A stretch of 34,111 bases of DNA, taken from Streptomyces sp. MZ04 (GTDB lineage Bacteria > Actinomycetota > Actinomycetes > Streptomycetales > Streptomycetaceae). Under the pieces are notes generated by a model. The model did not search any database and was not told where the DNA came from. It saw only the letters and a program-made list of their open reading frames with translations. Location of the stretch: NCBI RefSeq assembly GCF_004684775.1, contig NZ_SRIC01000057.1, forward strand, positions 1 through 34,111. Reading direction: 5' to 3'. Shown here piece by piece: positions 24,808 to 32,702 of the stretch. The position numbers and the translations under genes are program-made. Position 1 is the first letter of the stretch. Each line of letters begins with the position of its first letter.

Positions 24808-25938
24808 GTGAAGTTCTCCGTCATCTTCGAAGCGCAGCTCGCCGACCCCACCGTCGAGCGCGAGCACCAACTCTTCCGCGACAGCGTCGAACAGGCCGTG
24901 CTGGCCGAGCAGATGGGGTTCGACCGCATCTGGGCCGTCGAGCACCACTCCCTCAAGTGGTACGCGCACATGAGCGCCCCGGAGATCTTCCTGACCTGGG
25001 TCGCCGCGCGCACCAGCACCATCCGGATCGGGCACGGCGTGGTCTGCATGCCGTTCAACTTCAATCACCCGGCGCGGGTCGCCGAGCGTGCCGCCATGCT
25101 CGATCTGCTCTCCGGCGGGCGGCTCGACCTCGGGGCGGGGCGCGGCGGGACGCTGCAGGAGACCTCGCTGTGCGGCGTGGACAAGGAACGTACGACGCAA
25201 GAGGTCGAGGAGGCGCTGCGGATCATCGGGAAGGCCTGGCAGGGCGAGGAGCTTGAGCATCACGGCCCGCTGCTCGACATCGATCCGCACCCCATCCTGC
25301 CCCGGCCGAAGCAGACCCCGCACCCGCCGCTCTTCCTCGCGTGCAGCAGGACCGAGACGTTGACGCAGGCCGCCGAACTCGGCATCGGCGCCCTGGTGAT
25401 GGGCTTCGCCGGGCCCGATTCGATCGCCGGGATGCGGGCCGCCTACGACGCGGCGATCGCGGGCCGCGGCGATGAGCGCTTCGTGTCGAGCGTCGTCAAC
25501 GACCACTTCTCCGTGCTCTGTCCGACGATCGTGCTCGACGACCGGGACACCGCGCGGAGCGTCGGCATCCGGGGGCAGCGGTTCTTCGCGCAGTCCATCG
25601 GGCACTGGTACGGCGGCGCGGGCATCCCCGACGAGGCCGTGGTCGAAGGGGCCGACGAGGCGGCCGCGATGCGCGAGGCCGCCGAGCAGGTCGTCGCGCG
25701 GCTGCACGAGCAGAACATCCCGGTGCGGCCCACCTCCACGGCCACCTTCAACGCCGATCACGCCTATGGGACCGCCGACGACGCCATCGCGTACGTGGAG
25801 CGGCTCCGCGACGCCGGCGCCGACGAGGTCATGTGCCTCGTCCAGATGGGCACGGTCCCGCAGGAGGCCTGCATGGAGACGCTGCGGCAGTGGGGCGAGA
25901 AGGTCATCCCGTACTTCCGGGCCCAGGAGGCGGGGTGA
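24808..25938 (+). CDS. LLM-class flavin-dependent oxidoreductase (luciferase-like)
   Basis: A 376-residue TIM-barrel monooxygenase using reduced FMN or F420, of the bacterial luciferase-like family. Typical stretches are MKFSVIFEAQLADP, AEQMGFDRIWAVEHH, the core SAPEIFLTWVAARTSTIRIGHGVV, NHPARVAERAAMLDLLSGGRLDLGAGRGGT, and PLFLACSRTETLTQAAELGIGALV; the C-terminal part with DEVMCLVQMGTVP closes the barrel. The substrate is unknown. It begins with GTG after GGAGGG and overlaps the downstream hydrolase by GTGA. An 18-bp palindrome upstream likely regulates the pair. Such enzymes often oxidise alkyl, sulfonate or ketone substrates, and the coupled hydrolase could process an ester product. Confidence 0.9.
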   Translation: MKFSVIFEAQLADPTVEREHQLFRDSVEQAVLAEQMGFDRIWAVEHHSLKWYAHMSAPEIFLTWVAARTSTIRIGHGVVCMPFNFNHPARVAERAAMLDLLSGGRLDLGAGRGGTLQETSLCGVDKERTTQEVEEALRIIGKAWQGEELEHHGPLLDIDPHPILPRPKQTPHPPLFLACSRTETLTQAAELGIGALVMGFAGPDSIAGMRAAYDAAIAGRGDERFVSSVVNDHFSVLCPTIVLDDRDTARSVGIRGQRFFAQSIGHWYGGAGIPDEAVVEGADEAAAMREAAEQVVARLHEQNIPVRPTSTATFNADHAYGTADDAIAYVERLRDAGADEVMCLVQMGTVPQEACMETLRQWGEKVIPYFRAQEAG

Positions 25939-26942
25939 CACCGGTGACCGCCGGCGGCGATCGCCTCGACCCCGGGGCGCGGCCCCTCGTCGACGCGCTG
26001 AGCGCGGCCTTCCCCGACCTCGGCGGCACCGTCACCGACGCGGCCGAGGCCCGCCGCATCCTCGCCGCGACACCCGCCACGGGCAAGGCCGCGACGCCCG
26101 TGGGCGAGGTGCGGGACCGGACCGTCCCCGGTCCCGCCGGCGCTCCCGACCTGCCCGTGCGCGTCTACCGGCCGGAGGGGGCCGACCACCCCCGGCCCAC
26201 CGTCGTCTTCTTCCACGGCGGGGGCTACACGATCTGCGGGCTCGACACCCACGACGCCACGGCCCGCGCGCTGTGCGCGGAGTCCGGCGCCGTCGTGGTC
26301 TCCGTCGCGTACCGGCTCGCCCCCGAGGACCGCTTCCCGGCGGCCGCCGACGACGCGTACGCGGCGCTGTGCTGGGCCGCGGACCAGGCCGGTGCGGGCG
26401 CGCTCGGCGGCGACCCGGGCGCCGTGGTGACGGCGGGGGACAGCAGCGGGGGCGGCCTCGCCACCGTCGTGGCGCTGATGGCACGGGACCGCTCGGGCCC
26501 GGCCGTGGCGCTCCAGGTGCTGATCTACCCTGTCCTCGACGCGGGGCAGGACAGCGCCTCGTACACGTCGAACGCGAGCGGCTACTTCCTCACGGCGGCG
26601 CACATGCGCTGGTTCTGGGAGCAGTACCTCGGCCCGGACGGCGACGGTACGCATCCCTACGCCTCGCCCCTGCGGGCCGGCCTCGCCGCGCTGCCGCCCG
26701 CGCACATCGTCACCGCGGGCTGCGATCCGCTGTGCGACGAGGGCCGGACGTACGCGGCCCGGCTGCGCTCGGCGGGGGTGACGGTGACCGAGGGGCATCA
26801 TCCGCGGATGTTCCACGGGTTCCTGGGCTTCCCGCGGCTCCTGCGGGAAGCACGGTCGGCACTGGCGGATGTGGCAGAAGCGGTCGCCCTGACGGTGTCA
26901 GACAGGAAAAACAGCGGTGATGTCGGGGGTAACACAGGATAA
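25935..26942 (+). CDS. Alpha/beta hydrolase, hormone-sensitive-lipase (GDSAG) family
   Basis: A 335-residue esterase of the HSL group. The oxyanion motif HGGG is at residues 94-97 (VVFFHGGGYTICGLDTHDA), the nucleophile is Ser170 in GDSSGGGLA, and the rest of the triad is Asp in AGCDPLCDEG and His in RMFHGFLGF. VSVAYRLAPEDRFPAAADDAY is diagnostic of the family. The GTG at 25935 overlaps the TGA of the LLM gene and follows GGAGG closely. No signal peptide is present, so it acts in the cytoplasm. Coupling to the monooxygenase suggests hydrolysis of an ester formed by oxygen insertion, which is an inference. Confidence 0.92.
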   Translation: MTPVTAGGDRLDPGARPLVDALSAAFPDLGGTVTDAAEARRILAATPATGKAATPVGEVRDRTVPGPAGAPDLPVRVYRPEGADHPRPTVVFFHGGGYTICGLDTHDATARALCAESGAVVVSVAYRLAPEDRFPAAADDAYAALCWAADQAGAGALGGDPGAVVTAGDSSGGGLATVVALMARDRSGPAVALQVLIYPVLDAGQDSASYTSNASGYFLTAAHMRWFWEQYLGPDGDGTHPYASPLRAGLAALPPAHIVTAGCDPLCDEGRTYAARLRSAGVTVTEGHHPRMFHGFLGFPRLLREARSALADVAEAVALTVSDRKNSGDVGGNTG

Positions 26943-26965
26943 TTTCCCGAGCCTCCCCTTGTGGT

Positions 26966-27008
26966 GGAGAACCTCGCCCGCATACGGTGTCCATACGCGA
27001 GGTTCTCC
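26966..27008 (+). promoter_or_regulatory. 12-bp perfect inverted repeat in the DUF6421 operon leader
   Basis: GGAGAACCTCGC (26966-26977) and GCGAGGTTCTCC (26997-27008) are exact inverse complements around a 19-base centre holding a direct repeat (CATACG at 26981 and 26992). The right arm ends 3 bp before the GGAGG ribosome-binding site (27012-27016). It can be an RNA hairpin controlling translation or an operator. It also lies 24 bp beyond the previous stop and could act as that gene's terminator. Confidence 0.75.
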
Positions 27009-27023
27009 CGTGGAGGTTGACAA

Positions 27024-28439
27024 GTGACGGAAATTCTTGTGCAGAAGGCGACGGAAGGGACTGTTCCTTCCGCGAGTGGGGGTGGCCCCACAGGAAGGGT
27101 TGTGGAGCACCCGGCTTGGCCGATGCTCAAGGACTCCGTGGAGGAGATCCGGCCGTGGCAGTCCGCCGACGGCTCGATCGACTTCGACGCGGAGGGCGCA
27201 CCGGCGAAGTCCGTGGCCGAGCTCGCCGTCGACCGCGCGATATCCGCGATCGACCAGCTCGCCCCGCTCCTTCCGCACGACGCCGCGTACCACCAGGCGC
27301 TGGTCAAGGACCTGCGTCGCTGGGCGGACGACGGCTTCAAGGTGCCGGACTTCCTCGACTCGCTGCTCGCCTTCCAGCCCGCGGCGCACCGCGAGGACGG
27401 CCTGCAGCACCTCGTGGTCTTCCCCATGTACACGCAGAACGGCAACCCGGACCGCAATCTCGAAGCGGTCGTGCTGCGCATGGTCTGGCCCGACTGGCTG
27501 GCCGAGCTCGAGCGCACGCGCTACGACAACCCGCTGTTCTGCGGCATCACCTTCGAGGACTTCACCTCGGGGTACGACACGAACTCGGCCGTGCTCTTCC
27601 CGGAGACCATCGCCGTGCGCGAGGCCCCCGAGCGCTTCAGCTGGGGCGGCATCTTCTGTGACCGCGAGGCGGCCCGCTTCCGCCGCGTCACCGAGGCCTC
27701 CGTCGACATCCTCGGGATCGAACTGCCCGACGACATCCGCGAGATGATCGGCGACCAGGACCGCTGCGAGCAGGCGTTCGTCCTGTGGGACATGGTCCAC
27801 GACCGCACCCACAGCCACGGCGACCTGCCGTTCGACCCCTTCATGATCAAGCAGCGCCAGCCGTTCTGGATGTACGGCCTCGAGGAGCTGCGCTGCGATC
27901 TCACCGCCTTCAAGGAGGCCGTGAAGCTGGAGGCCGAGGGCGTCCCGCAGGCCCGTGACGTGCAGTACGCCGTCCTCTTCGACCGGATGTTCCGCTTCCC
28001 GGTCACCGGCGACCGCGTCAAGAACTACGACGGGCTCGGCGGCCAGCTGCTCTTCGCGTACCTGCACAAGCACGACGTCGTCCGCTGGACGGACAACAAG
28101 CTCAAGATCGACTGGAATCGTGCCCCGCAAGTCACCAACCAGCTGTGCGCCGAGATCGAGGAGCTCTACCGCGCGGGCATCGACCGCCCCAAGCTCGTCC
28201 ACTGGTTCGCCGCGTACGACCTGGTGTCCCAGTACCTCGCCCCGCACCCGGGATCGCGCTGGGCCAAGGGCCCGGACGCCCTGGACACGCAGCTGCCGCC
28301 CCGGAAACTCGTCGACGACGTGCTTCCCGACGAGTTTCCGCTCAGCATGTTCTATGAGGCGCTCTCCAAAAAGCTCAAGCACGTGATCGCCTCCACCAAG
28401 GGGATCACCGCGGCGGGCGCCGAGCAGGTTGCCGCGTGA
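27024..28439 (+). CDS. DUF6421 family protein
   Basis: A 471-residue, soluble, acidic protein without signal peptide or membrane segment. I recognise it as the actinobacterial DUF6421 family, whose function is unknown. Its most striking feature is a His/Asp-rich stretch VLWDMVHDRTHSHGDLPFDPFMIKQRQPFW, with H259, D260, H263 and H265, looking like a metal site. Other aromatic-rich blocks are LVVFPMYTQNGNPDRNLEAVVLRMVWPDWL and NPLFCGITFEDFTSGYDTNSAVLFPETIAV. The start is GTG 27024, eight bases after GGAGG. The stop overlaps a GTG of the following SDR frame, and a threonine aldolase gene completes the operon, so a metabolic role connected to these enzymes is likely. The enzymatic activity, if any, cannot be assigned. 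Confidence 0.75.
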   Translation: MTEILVQKATEGTVPSASGGGPTGRVVEHPAWPMLKDSVEEIRPWQSADGSIDFDAEGAPAKSVAELAVDRAISAIDQLAPLLPHDAAYHQALVKDLRRWADDGFKVPDFLDSLLAFQPAAHREDGLQHLVVFPMYTQNGNPDRNLEAVVLRMVWPDWLAELERTRYDNPLFCGITFEDFTSGYDTNSAVLFPETIAVREAPERFSWGGIFCDREAARFRRVTEASVDILGIELPDDIREMIGDQDRCEQAFVLWDMVHDRTHSHGDLPFDPFMIKQRQPFWMYGLEELRCDLTAFKEAVKLEAEGVPQARDVQYAVLFDRMFRFPVTGDRVKNYDGLGGQLLFAYLHKHDVVRWTDNKLKIDWNRAPQVTNQLCAEIEELYRAGIDRPKLVHWFAAYDLVSQYLAPHPGSRWAKGPDALDTQLPPRKLVDDVLPDEFPLSMFYEALSKKLKHVIASTKGITAAGAEQVAA

Positions 28440-28465
28440 GCGGCCGCACCAAGGAGGCGAGGACG

Positions 28466-29206
28466 ATGTCCGCACTCGATGGAGCCGTGGTCGCGGTCGC
28501 GGGAGCAGCAGGGCCTGCGGGCCGTGCGACGCTGCTGAGGCTGGCCGAGGCCGGAGCCACGGTCGTGGCGTCCGACGCCGACGCGGCGCGCCTCGCGGAG
28601 GCCGTGGACGCCGCTCGGTACGCGCACGGCGGGGCCACCGTCGTCGGTGACACCGTCGACCTCCTGGACCTGGACGCGACCCGCGAGTGGGCGGCGCGCA
28701 CGGAGAAGGAGTTCGGGCGGATCGACGGCCTGGTGCACCTCGTCGGCGGCTGGCGCGGCAGCGCCTCCTTCGCCGAGACCGACCTCGCCGACTGGGACCT
28801 GCTCGAAAAGCTCCTGATCCGTACGGTGCAGCACACCTCCCTGGCCTTCCAGGACGGCCTGCAGCGCAGCGACCGCGGCCGCTACCTCCTGATCAGCGCG
28901 GCCGGTGCCTCCAAGCCGACGGCGGGCAACGCGGCGTACGCGGCGTCGAAGGCCGCGGCGGAGGCCTGGACGCTCGCCCTCGGCGACGCCTTCCGCAAGG
29001 CGGGGGCCGAGCAGGGGCTGACATCGGCGGCTGCGATCCTGGTGGTCAAGGCGCTGGTGCACGACGCGATGCGCGCGGAGCGGCCCAACGCGAAGTTCGC
29101 GGGCTTCACGGACGTCAAGGAGCTGGCCGAGGCCATCGCCGGCGTCTGGGAGCGGCCCGCCGGGGAAGTGAACGGAAACCGCCTGTGGCTGACCGAGAAG
29201 CCGTGA
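28466..29206 (+). CDS. SDR-family oxidoreductase in the DUF6421 operon
   Basis: A 246-residue short-chain dehydrogenase. The nucleotide motif is unusual, VAVAGAAGPAGRATLLRLAEAG, with GAAGPAG in place of the usual TG-x-x-x-G-x-G. The second strand ends VVASDADAARLAEA (NAD preference), and the catalytic SAAGASKP serine and AAYAASKAAAEAW tyrosine/lysine are present. I chose the ATG at 28466 because AAGGAGG (28451-28457) precedes it; a GTG at 28436 overlapping the previous stop extends the frame by ten residues. It overlaps the aldolase start by GTGA. The atypical Gly motif suggests a divergent family member specific to this operon. Confidence 0.88.
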   Translation: MSALDGAVVAVAGAAGPAGRATLLRLAEAGATVVASDADAARLAEAVDAARYAHGGATVVGDTVDLLDLDATREWAARTEKEFGRIDGLVHLVGGWRGSASFAETDLADWDLLEKLLIRTVQHTSLAFQDGLQRSDRGRYLLISAAGASKPTAGNAAYAASKAAAEAWTLALGDAFRKAGAEQGLTSAAAILVVKALVHDAMRAERPNAKFAGFTDVKELAEAIAGVWERPAGEVNGNRLWLTEKP

Positions 29207-30300
29207 CCGCTCGCGACACGCGTGAAGCGGTGAACCCGCCGAAGACCGACGCACGCCGTCATCACGACCCGGACGTACGGGGCTTCGCCAGCGACAACTA
29301 CGCGGGCGCCCACCCGGAGGTCCTCGCGGCCATCGCGCTGGCCAACGGCGGTCACCAGATCGCGTACGGCGAGGACGACTACACGGCCAACCTCCAGCAG
29401 GTCATCCGCGGCCACTTCGGCCCCACCGCCGAGGCGTTCCCGGTCTTCAACGGCACGGGTGCCAACGTCGTCGCGCTCCAGGCGATCACCGACCGCTGGG
29501 GCGCGGTGATCTGCGCCGAGTCCGCGCACATCAACGTGGACGAGGGCGGCGCTCCCGAGCGCATGGGCGGCCTGAAGCTGCTCACGGTGCCCACGCCCGA
29601 CGGCAAGCTGACTCCCGAGCTGATCGACAAGCAGGCGTTCGGCTGGGACGACGAGCACCGTGCGATGCCGCAGGTCGTGTCGATCGCGCAGAACACCGAA
29701 CTGGGCACGCTCTACACGGTCGACGAGATCCGCGCCATCTGCGACCACGCGCACAAGCTCGGCATGAAGGTGCACCTGGACGGCTCGCGGATAGCCAACG
29801 CGGCGGCCGCGCTCGACGTCCCCATGCGGACGTTCACGAACGCGGTCGGCGTGGACATCCTGTCCCTGGGCGGCACGAAGAACGGCGCGCTCTACGGCGA
29901 AGCCGTCGTCGTGATCAACCAGGACGCCGTCAGCCACATGAAGCACCTGCGCAAGCTGTCCATGCAGCTCGCCTCCAAGATGCGCTTCGTTTCGGTGCAG
30001 TTGGAGGCCCTGCTCGCCAAGGACCTGTGGCTGCGCAACGCCCGGCACGCGAACGAGATGGCGCAGCGCCTCGCGGAGGGCGTGCGTGCCGTGCACGGTG
30101 TGGAGATCCTCCACCCGGTGCAGGCCAACGCGGTCTTCGCGCGGCTGCCGCACGACGTCAGCGAGCGTCTGCAGAAGCAGTACCGCTTCTACTTCTGGGA
30201 CGAGGCGGCGGGCGACGTCCGCTGGATGTGCTCCTTCGACACCCGTGAGGAAGACGTCGACGGGTTCGTCGCGGCGCTCAAGGAGGAGATGGCGAGGTAG
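29203..30300 (+). CDS. L-threonine aldolase-type PLP enzyme (beta-eliminating lyase family)
   Basis: A 365-residue PLP-dependent enzyme of the low-specificity threonine aldolase family, which splits a beta-hydroxy amino acid into glycine and an aldehyde. The PLP lysine is K226 in LSLGGTKNGALYGEAVV, the aspartate binding the cofactor is in MKVHLDGSRIANAAAAL, and RGFASDNYAGAHPEVLAAI with YGEDDYT begins the fold. The start is probably GTG 29203, overlapping the SDR stop by GTGA; GTG 29230 is an alternative. Together with the SDR it could handle a beta-hydroxy or beta-keto amino acid, with DUF6421 acting before or after. The operon ends here, before a clear new promoter. Confidence 0.92.
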   Translation: MTARDTREAVNPPKTDARRHHDPDVRGFASDNYAGAHPEVLAAIALANGGHQIAYGEDDYTANLQQVIRGHFGPTAEAFPVFNGTGANVVALQAITDRWGAVICAESAHINVDEGGAPERMGGLKLLTVPTPDGKLTPELIDKQAFGWDDEHRAMPQVVSIAQNTELGTLYTVDEIRAICDHAHKLGMKVHLDGSRIANAAAALDVPMRTFTNAVGVDILSLGGTKNGALYGEAVVVINQDAVSHMKHLRKLSMQLASKMRFVSVQLEALLAKDLWLRNARHANEMAQRLAEGVRAVHGVEILHPVQANAVFARLPHDVSERLQKQYRFYFWDEAAGDVRWMCSFDTREEDVDGFVAALKEEMAR

Positions 30301-30315
30301 GAGCTCGCGCACTCT

Positions 30316-30398
30316 GCATAGCCGCATAGCTGCATAGATATGCGATCGACCGTAAAAGCATTGACTCGCGGTCGGTCGCATTTCTATGCTCACGGGTC
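30316..30398 (+). promoter_or_regulatory. Operator-flanked promoter of a probably leaderless transcript
   Basis: A -35 box TTGACT (30361-30366) and a -10 box TATGCT (30385-30390) are 18 bp apart, and the ATG at 30399 lies 8 bp after the -10, so the message would be leaderless. Inverted arms TGCGATCGACCG (30341-30352) and CGGTCGGTCGCA (30369-30380), matching at 11 of 12 positions, bracket the -35 box. Upstream, GCATAG occurs three times with an 8-bp period (30316, 30324, 30332). Repressor binding at the arms is inferred. Confidence 0.75.
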
Positions 30399-30992
30399 AT
30401 GCAGCTGATTCAGGAAAACCCTGACCTGTCCGCCTACTTGGCCGCCGACGAGGTCATCGATCATCGCCATCCGGTCGTACGCGAGACCGCCGCGCGCCTC
30501 GCCGGGCAGGCCGCCGATTCATACGCATACGCTCAGGCGGCCTTCGAGTTCGTTCGGGACACCATCCCGCACTCCGCCGACAGCGGCGACCTGCGCGTCA
30601 CCTGGCGTGCATCCGACGTCCTGGAGCAGGGCACGGGCATCTGCCACGCCAAGGCCCACGCGCTGGCCGCGCTGCTGCGCGCCGAGGACATCCCCACCGC
30701 GCTCTGCTATCAGCGCCTCGCGTACGACGCGGGCACGGGCTACTGCGTACACGGCCTAGTCGCCGTCCGCTTCCAGGGTGCCTGGCATCGGCAGGACTGC
30801 CGGGGGAACAAGCCCGGCGTCGACGCCCAGTTCTCTCTCGGCGCCGAGCGGCTTGCCTTCGTACCGGAAGCGGAGTCCACTGAGATGGACTATCCGGTAC
30901 TCTATGCTGCACCGCATGCGACGGTCCTGCGCATCCTGAAGAGCGCCCCGGACCGGCCGCACCTGTGGGAGAACCTTCCCGACGCACTCTGA
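30399..30992 (+). CDS. Transglutaminase-like domain protein
   Basis: A 197-residue cytoplasmic protein of the transglutaminase-like (papain-fold) superfamily. The catalytic triad is clear: C82 in GTGICHAKAHALAALLRA, H118 in YCVHGLVAVR and D133 in HRQDCRGNK. The first third (AFEFVRDTIPHSADSG) is the usual helix leading into the Cys loop. Bacterial stand-alone members act as proteases, amidases or amide-forming enzymes rather than protein crosslinkers. It is expressed from a well-defined promoter at position -8, without space for a ribosome-binding site, so leaderless translation is expected. A B3/B4-domain protein follows on the same strand after 59 bp. Confidence 0.9.
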   Translation: MQLIQENPDLSAYLAADEVIDHRHPVVRETAARLAGQAADSYAYAQAAFEFVRDTIPHSADSGDLRVTWRASDVLEQGTGICHAKAHALAALLRAEDIPTALCYQRLAYDAGTGYCVHGLVAVRFQGAWHRQDCRGNKPGVDAQFSLGAERLAFVPEAESTEMDYPVLYAAPHATVLRILKSAPDRPHLWENLPDAL

Positions 30993-31000
30993 ACCACCAC

Positions 31001-31030
31001 ACCGCGCACCACGGCACCGCGCACCACGGC
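31001..31030. repeat. 15-bp perfect tandem duplication
   Basis: ACCGCGCACCACGGC occurs twice without a gap, 31001-31015 and 31016-31030, in the short space between the transglutaminase-like gene and the B3/B4 gene. Confidence 0.95.
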
Positions 31031-31051
31031 ACTCCGAACGCAAGGCAGACG

Positions 31052-31738
31052 ATGACCTTCCAGATCACCGTGACCGACGAAGTCCGCGCCCTCGCCCCCG
31101 ACTTCACCCACGTCACCATCGAGGCGTACGGACTCACCAACGGGCCGAGCACCGATGAGACCTCGGCACTCCTCGAGGAGGCGGGGCGCCGCCTCGCCGA
31201 GCGGCTCGACGGCCGTGCCCCGCACGAGGACCCGCACATGGCGGCCTGGCGCGCGGCGTACACGGCGTTCGGCACGAAGCCCTCGCGCACCCGCAACTCC
31301 GCCGAGGCGCTGGCCAAGCGCGCCCTCGCCGACGGCGGCCTGCCGCGGATCAACACCCTGGTGGACGTGTACAACGCGATCAGCGTCGCCCACCTCATCC
31401 CGGTCGGCGGCGAGGACCTGGATCACATCAAGGGCGGGATGCGCCTGGTGCGGGCCGCCGGCACGGAGGACTTCGTCACCATGGCCGCGGGGGAGCAGGC
31501 CGTCGAACACCCCGACGCGGGCGAGGTCGTCTGGTGCGACGACGAGGGCGTCACCTGCCGCCGCTGGAACTGGCGCCAGGGCCCGCGCACCCGCCTCACG
31601 GAGGAATCGGTCAACGCCGTCTTCCTGCTGGAGGGGATGGGGCCGGACTCCGGGGTCGAGGCGGCCGGCGCCGAACTGGCCGAGCTCCTCGAGAAGTTCA
31701 GCCCCGGCGCGCGGATCACGGTCCACGCGCCGGAGTGA
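31052..31738 (+). CDS. B3/B4 tRNA-synthetase-editing-like domain protein
   Basis: A 228-residue stand-alone B3/B4 domain protein, related to the editing module of the phenylalanyl-tRNA synthetase beta chain. Characteristic stretches are PHMAAWRAAYTAFGTKPSRTRNSAEALAKRAL, LPRINTLVDVYNAISVAHLIPVGGEDLDHIKG and the C-terminal CDDEGVTCRRWNWRQGPRTRLTEES, which forms the second half of the barrel. Free-standing members may deacylate mischarged tRNA; this is known for the family rather than shown here. AAGG precedes the ATG by about 8 bases. It probably shares the operator-controlled transcript of the transglutaminase-like gene. Confidence 0.88.
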   Translation: MTFQITVTDEVRALAPDFTHVTIEAYGLTNGPSTDETSALLEEAGRRLAERLDGRAPHEDPHMAAWRAAYTAFGTKPSRTRNSAEALAKRALADGGLPRINTLVDVYNAISVAHLIPVGGEDLDHIKGGMRLVRAAGTEDFVTMAAGEQAVEHPDAGEVVWCDDEGVTCRRWNWRQGPRTRLTEESVNAVFLLEGMGPDSGVEAAGAELAELLEKFSPGARITVHAPE

Positions 31739-31762
31739 CGGGCCGGGTGCCGAGTAATCGAT

Positions 31763-32491
31763 TCAGCGCGCCTCGGCGGCCTTCACCTCGGCGGGAGTCG
31801 GTGCGGTGCCGCCGAGGTGCGCGGGCATCCACCAGGTGTCGTCCGGGCCCTTGGGGCGTACGGGATAGGCGCGCTGGGCGGCTTCGAGCAGCTCCTGGCA
31901 GCGCTCGCGAAGGCGCCGCGTGATCGCACCCGCGAACTGGTCCTTGGGGGCCTCGACCGGCTCGCCCACCCGGATCGTGATCGGGATGTGGCTGCGCTTG
32001 AAGTTGCGCGGGTGGCCCTTGGTCCACAGCCGCTGCGTGCCCCACAGGGCCATCGGGATCAGCGGGACCCCGGCCTCCTGCGCCATGCGCGCCGCACCCG
32101 ACTTGAACGACTTCAGCGTGAACGACTGGGAGATCGTCGCCTCGGGGAAGACCCCGATGATCTCGCCGGCGCGCAGCGAGTCGAGCGCGTGCTGGTAGGC
32201 CGCCTCGCCCTGCGTGCGGTCGACGGGGATGTGCTTCATGCCCCGCATCAGCGGACCCGAGATCTTGTGCCGGAACACCGACTCCTTGGCCATGAAGCGC
32301 ACGAGCCGCTTCTGCGGCAGGGCCGCGAGGCCGTCGAAGATGAAGTCCAGGTAGCTGATGTGGTTGCTGACCAGCACCGCGCCGCCGGTTCGAGGGATGT
32401 TCTCCGACCCCTTGCAGTCGATCTTCAGGTCCCATGCCTTGAAAAGCGTTTTCGCGGCACCGACGACCGGACGGTAGACAAGCTCTGCCAT
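31763..32491 (-). CDS. 1-acyl-sn-glycerol-3-phosphate acyltransferase (PlsC type)
   Basis: A 242-residue membrane-associated acyltransferase of glycerophospholipid synthesis, adding the second acyl chain to lysophosphatidate or a related lipid. The catalytic NHISYLD box (H-x4-D), the glycerophosphate-binding FPEATI block, VPLIPMALWGTQRLW and a middle R-x-MKHIPVDR segment are the four PlsC motifs. No signal peptide is visible, with one hydrophobic N-terminal region. The ATG at 32491 has a poor ribosome-binding site (GAAGGG at a long spacing). It is divergent from the thioredoxin gene; the shared region carries a palindrome that may bind a lipid-responsive regulator. Confidence 0.92.
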   Translation of the reverse strand: MAELVYRPVVGAAKTLFKAWDLKIDCKGSENIPRTGGAVLVSNHISYLDFIFDGLAALPQKRLVRFMAKESVFRHKISGPLMRGMKHIPVDRTQGEAAYQHALDSLRAGEIIGVFPEATISQSFTLKSFKSGAARMAQEAGVPLIPMALWGTQRLWTKGHPRNFKRSHIPITIRVGEPVEAPKDQFAGAITRRLRERCQELLEAAQRAYPVRPKGPDDTWWMPAHLGGTAPTPAEVKAAEAR

Positions 32492-32541
32492 GGGTGGGGA
32501 GGGCCCTTCGTTTCTGCCTTTGGGAGGGGGCTCCCGGCGGG

Positions 32542-32561
32542 AAGTTACGCAGCCGTAGGTT
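32542..32561. promoter_or_regulatory. Palindrome upstream of plsC-type gene
   Basis: AAGTTACG (32542-32549) and CGTAGGTT (32554-32561) are inverted around CAGC, matching at six of eight pairs including all of TACG/CGTA. The site is 51 bp upstream of the acyltransferase ATG, near an AT-rich patch (GTTTTTCGG), where a promoter operator is expected. Confidence 0.5.
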
Positions 32562-32702
32562 TTTCGGCGTTGCGCAGATCGTGCCCCATGAACGGACGGC
32601 TGGCCACCCGTCGTGCCCCGCGGGCGCGAGATTCTCGTCACGTTCGCAAGCTTTCGGAATGTTTTCGGGCGCGCGAACGCTGAAGCCGCCGACGGTCGGA
32701 TC

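Noticed and set aside
31817..32683. 288-codon plus-strand frame antisense to the acyltransferase
   Set aside because: His/Asp/Arg-rich shadow without motifs, opposite a clear PlsC gene.
32650..32700. SigR-type oxidative stress promoter before the thioredoxin gene
   Set aside because: GGAAT is present near 32656, but the expected GTT at about 18 bp is GCT; too weak to call.
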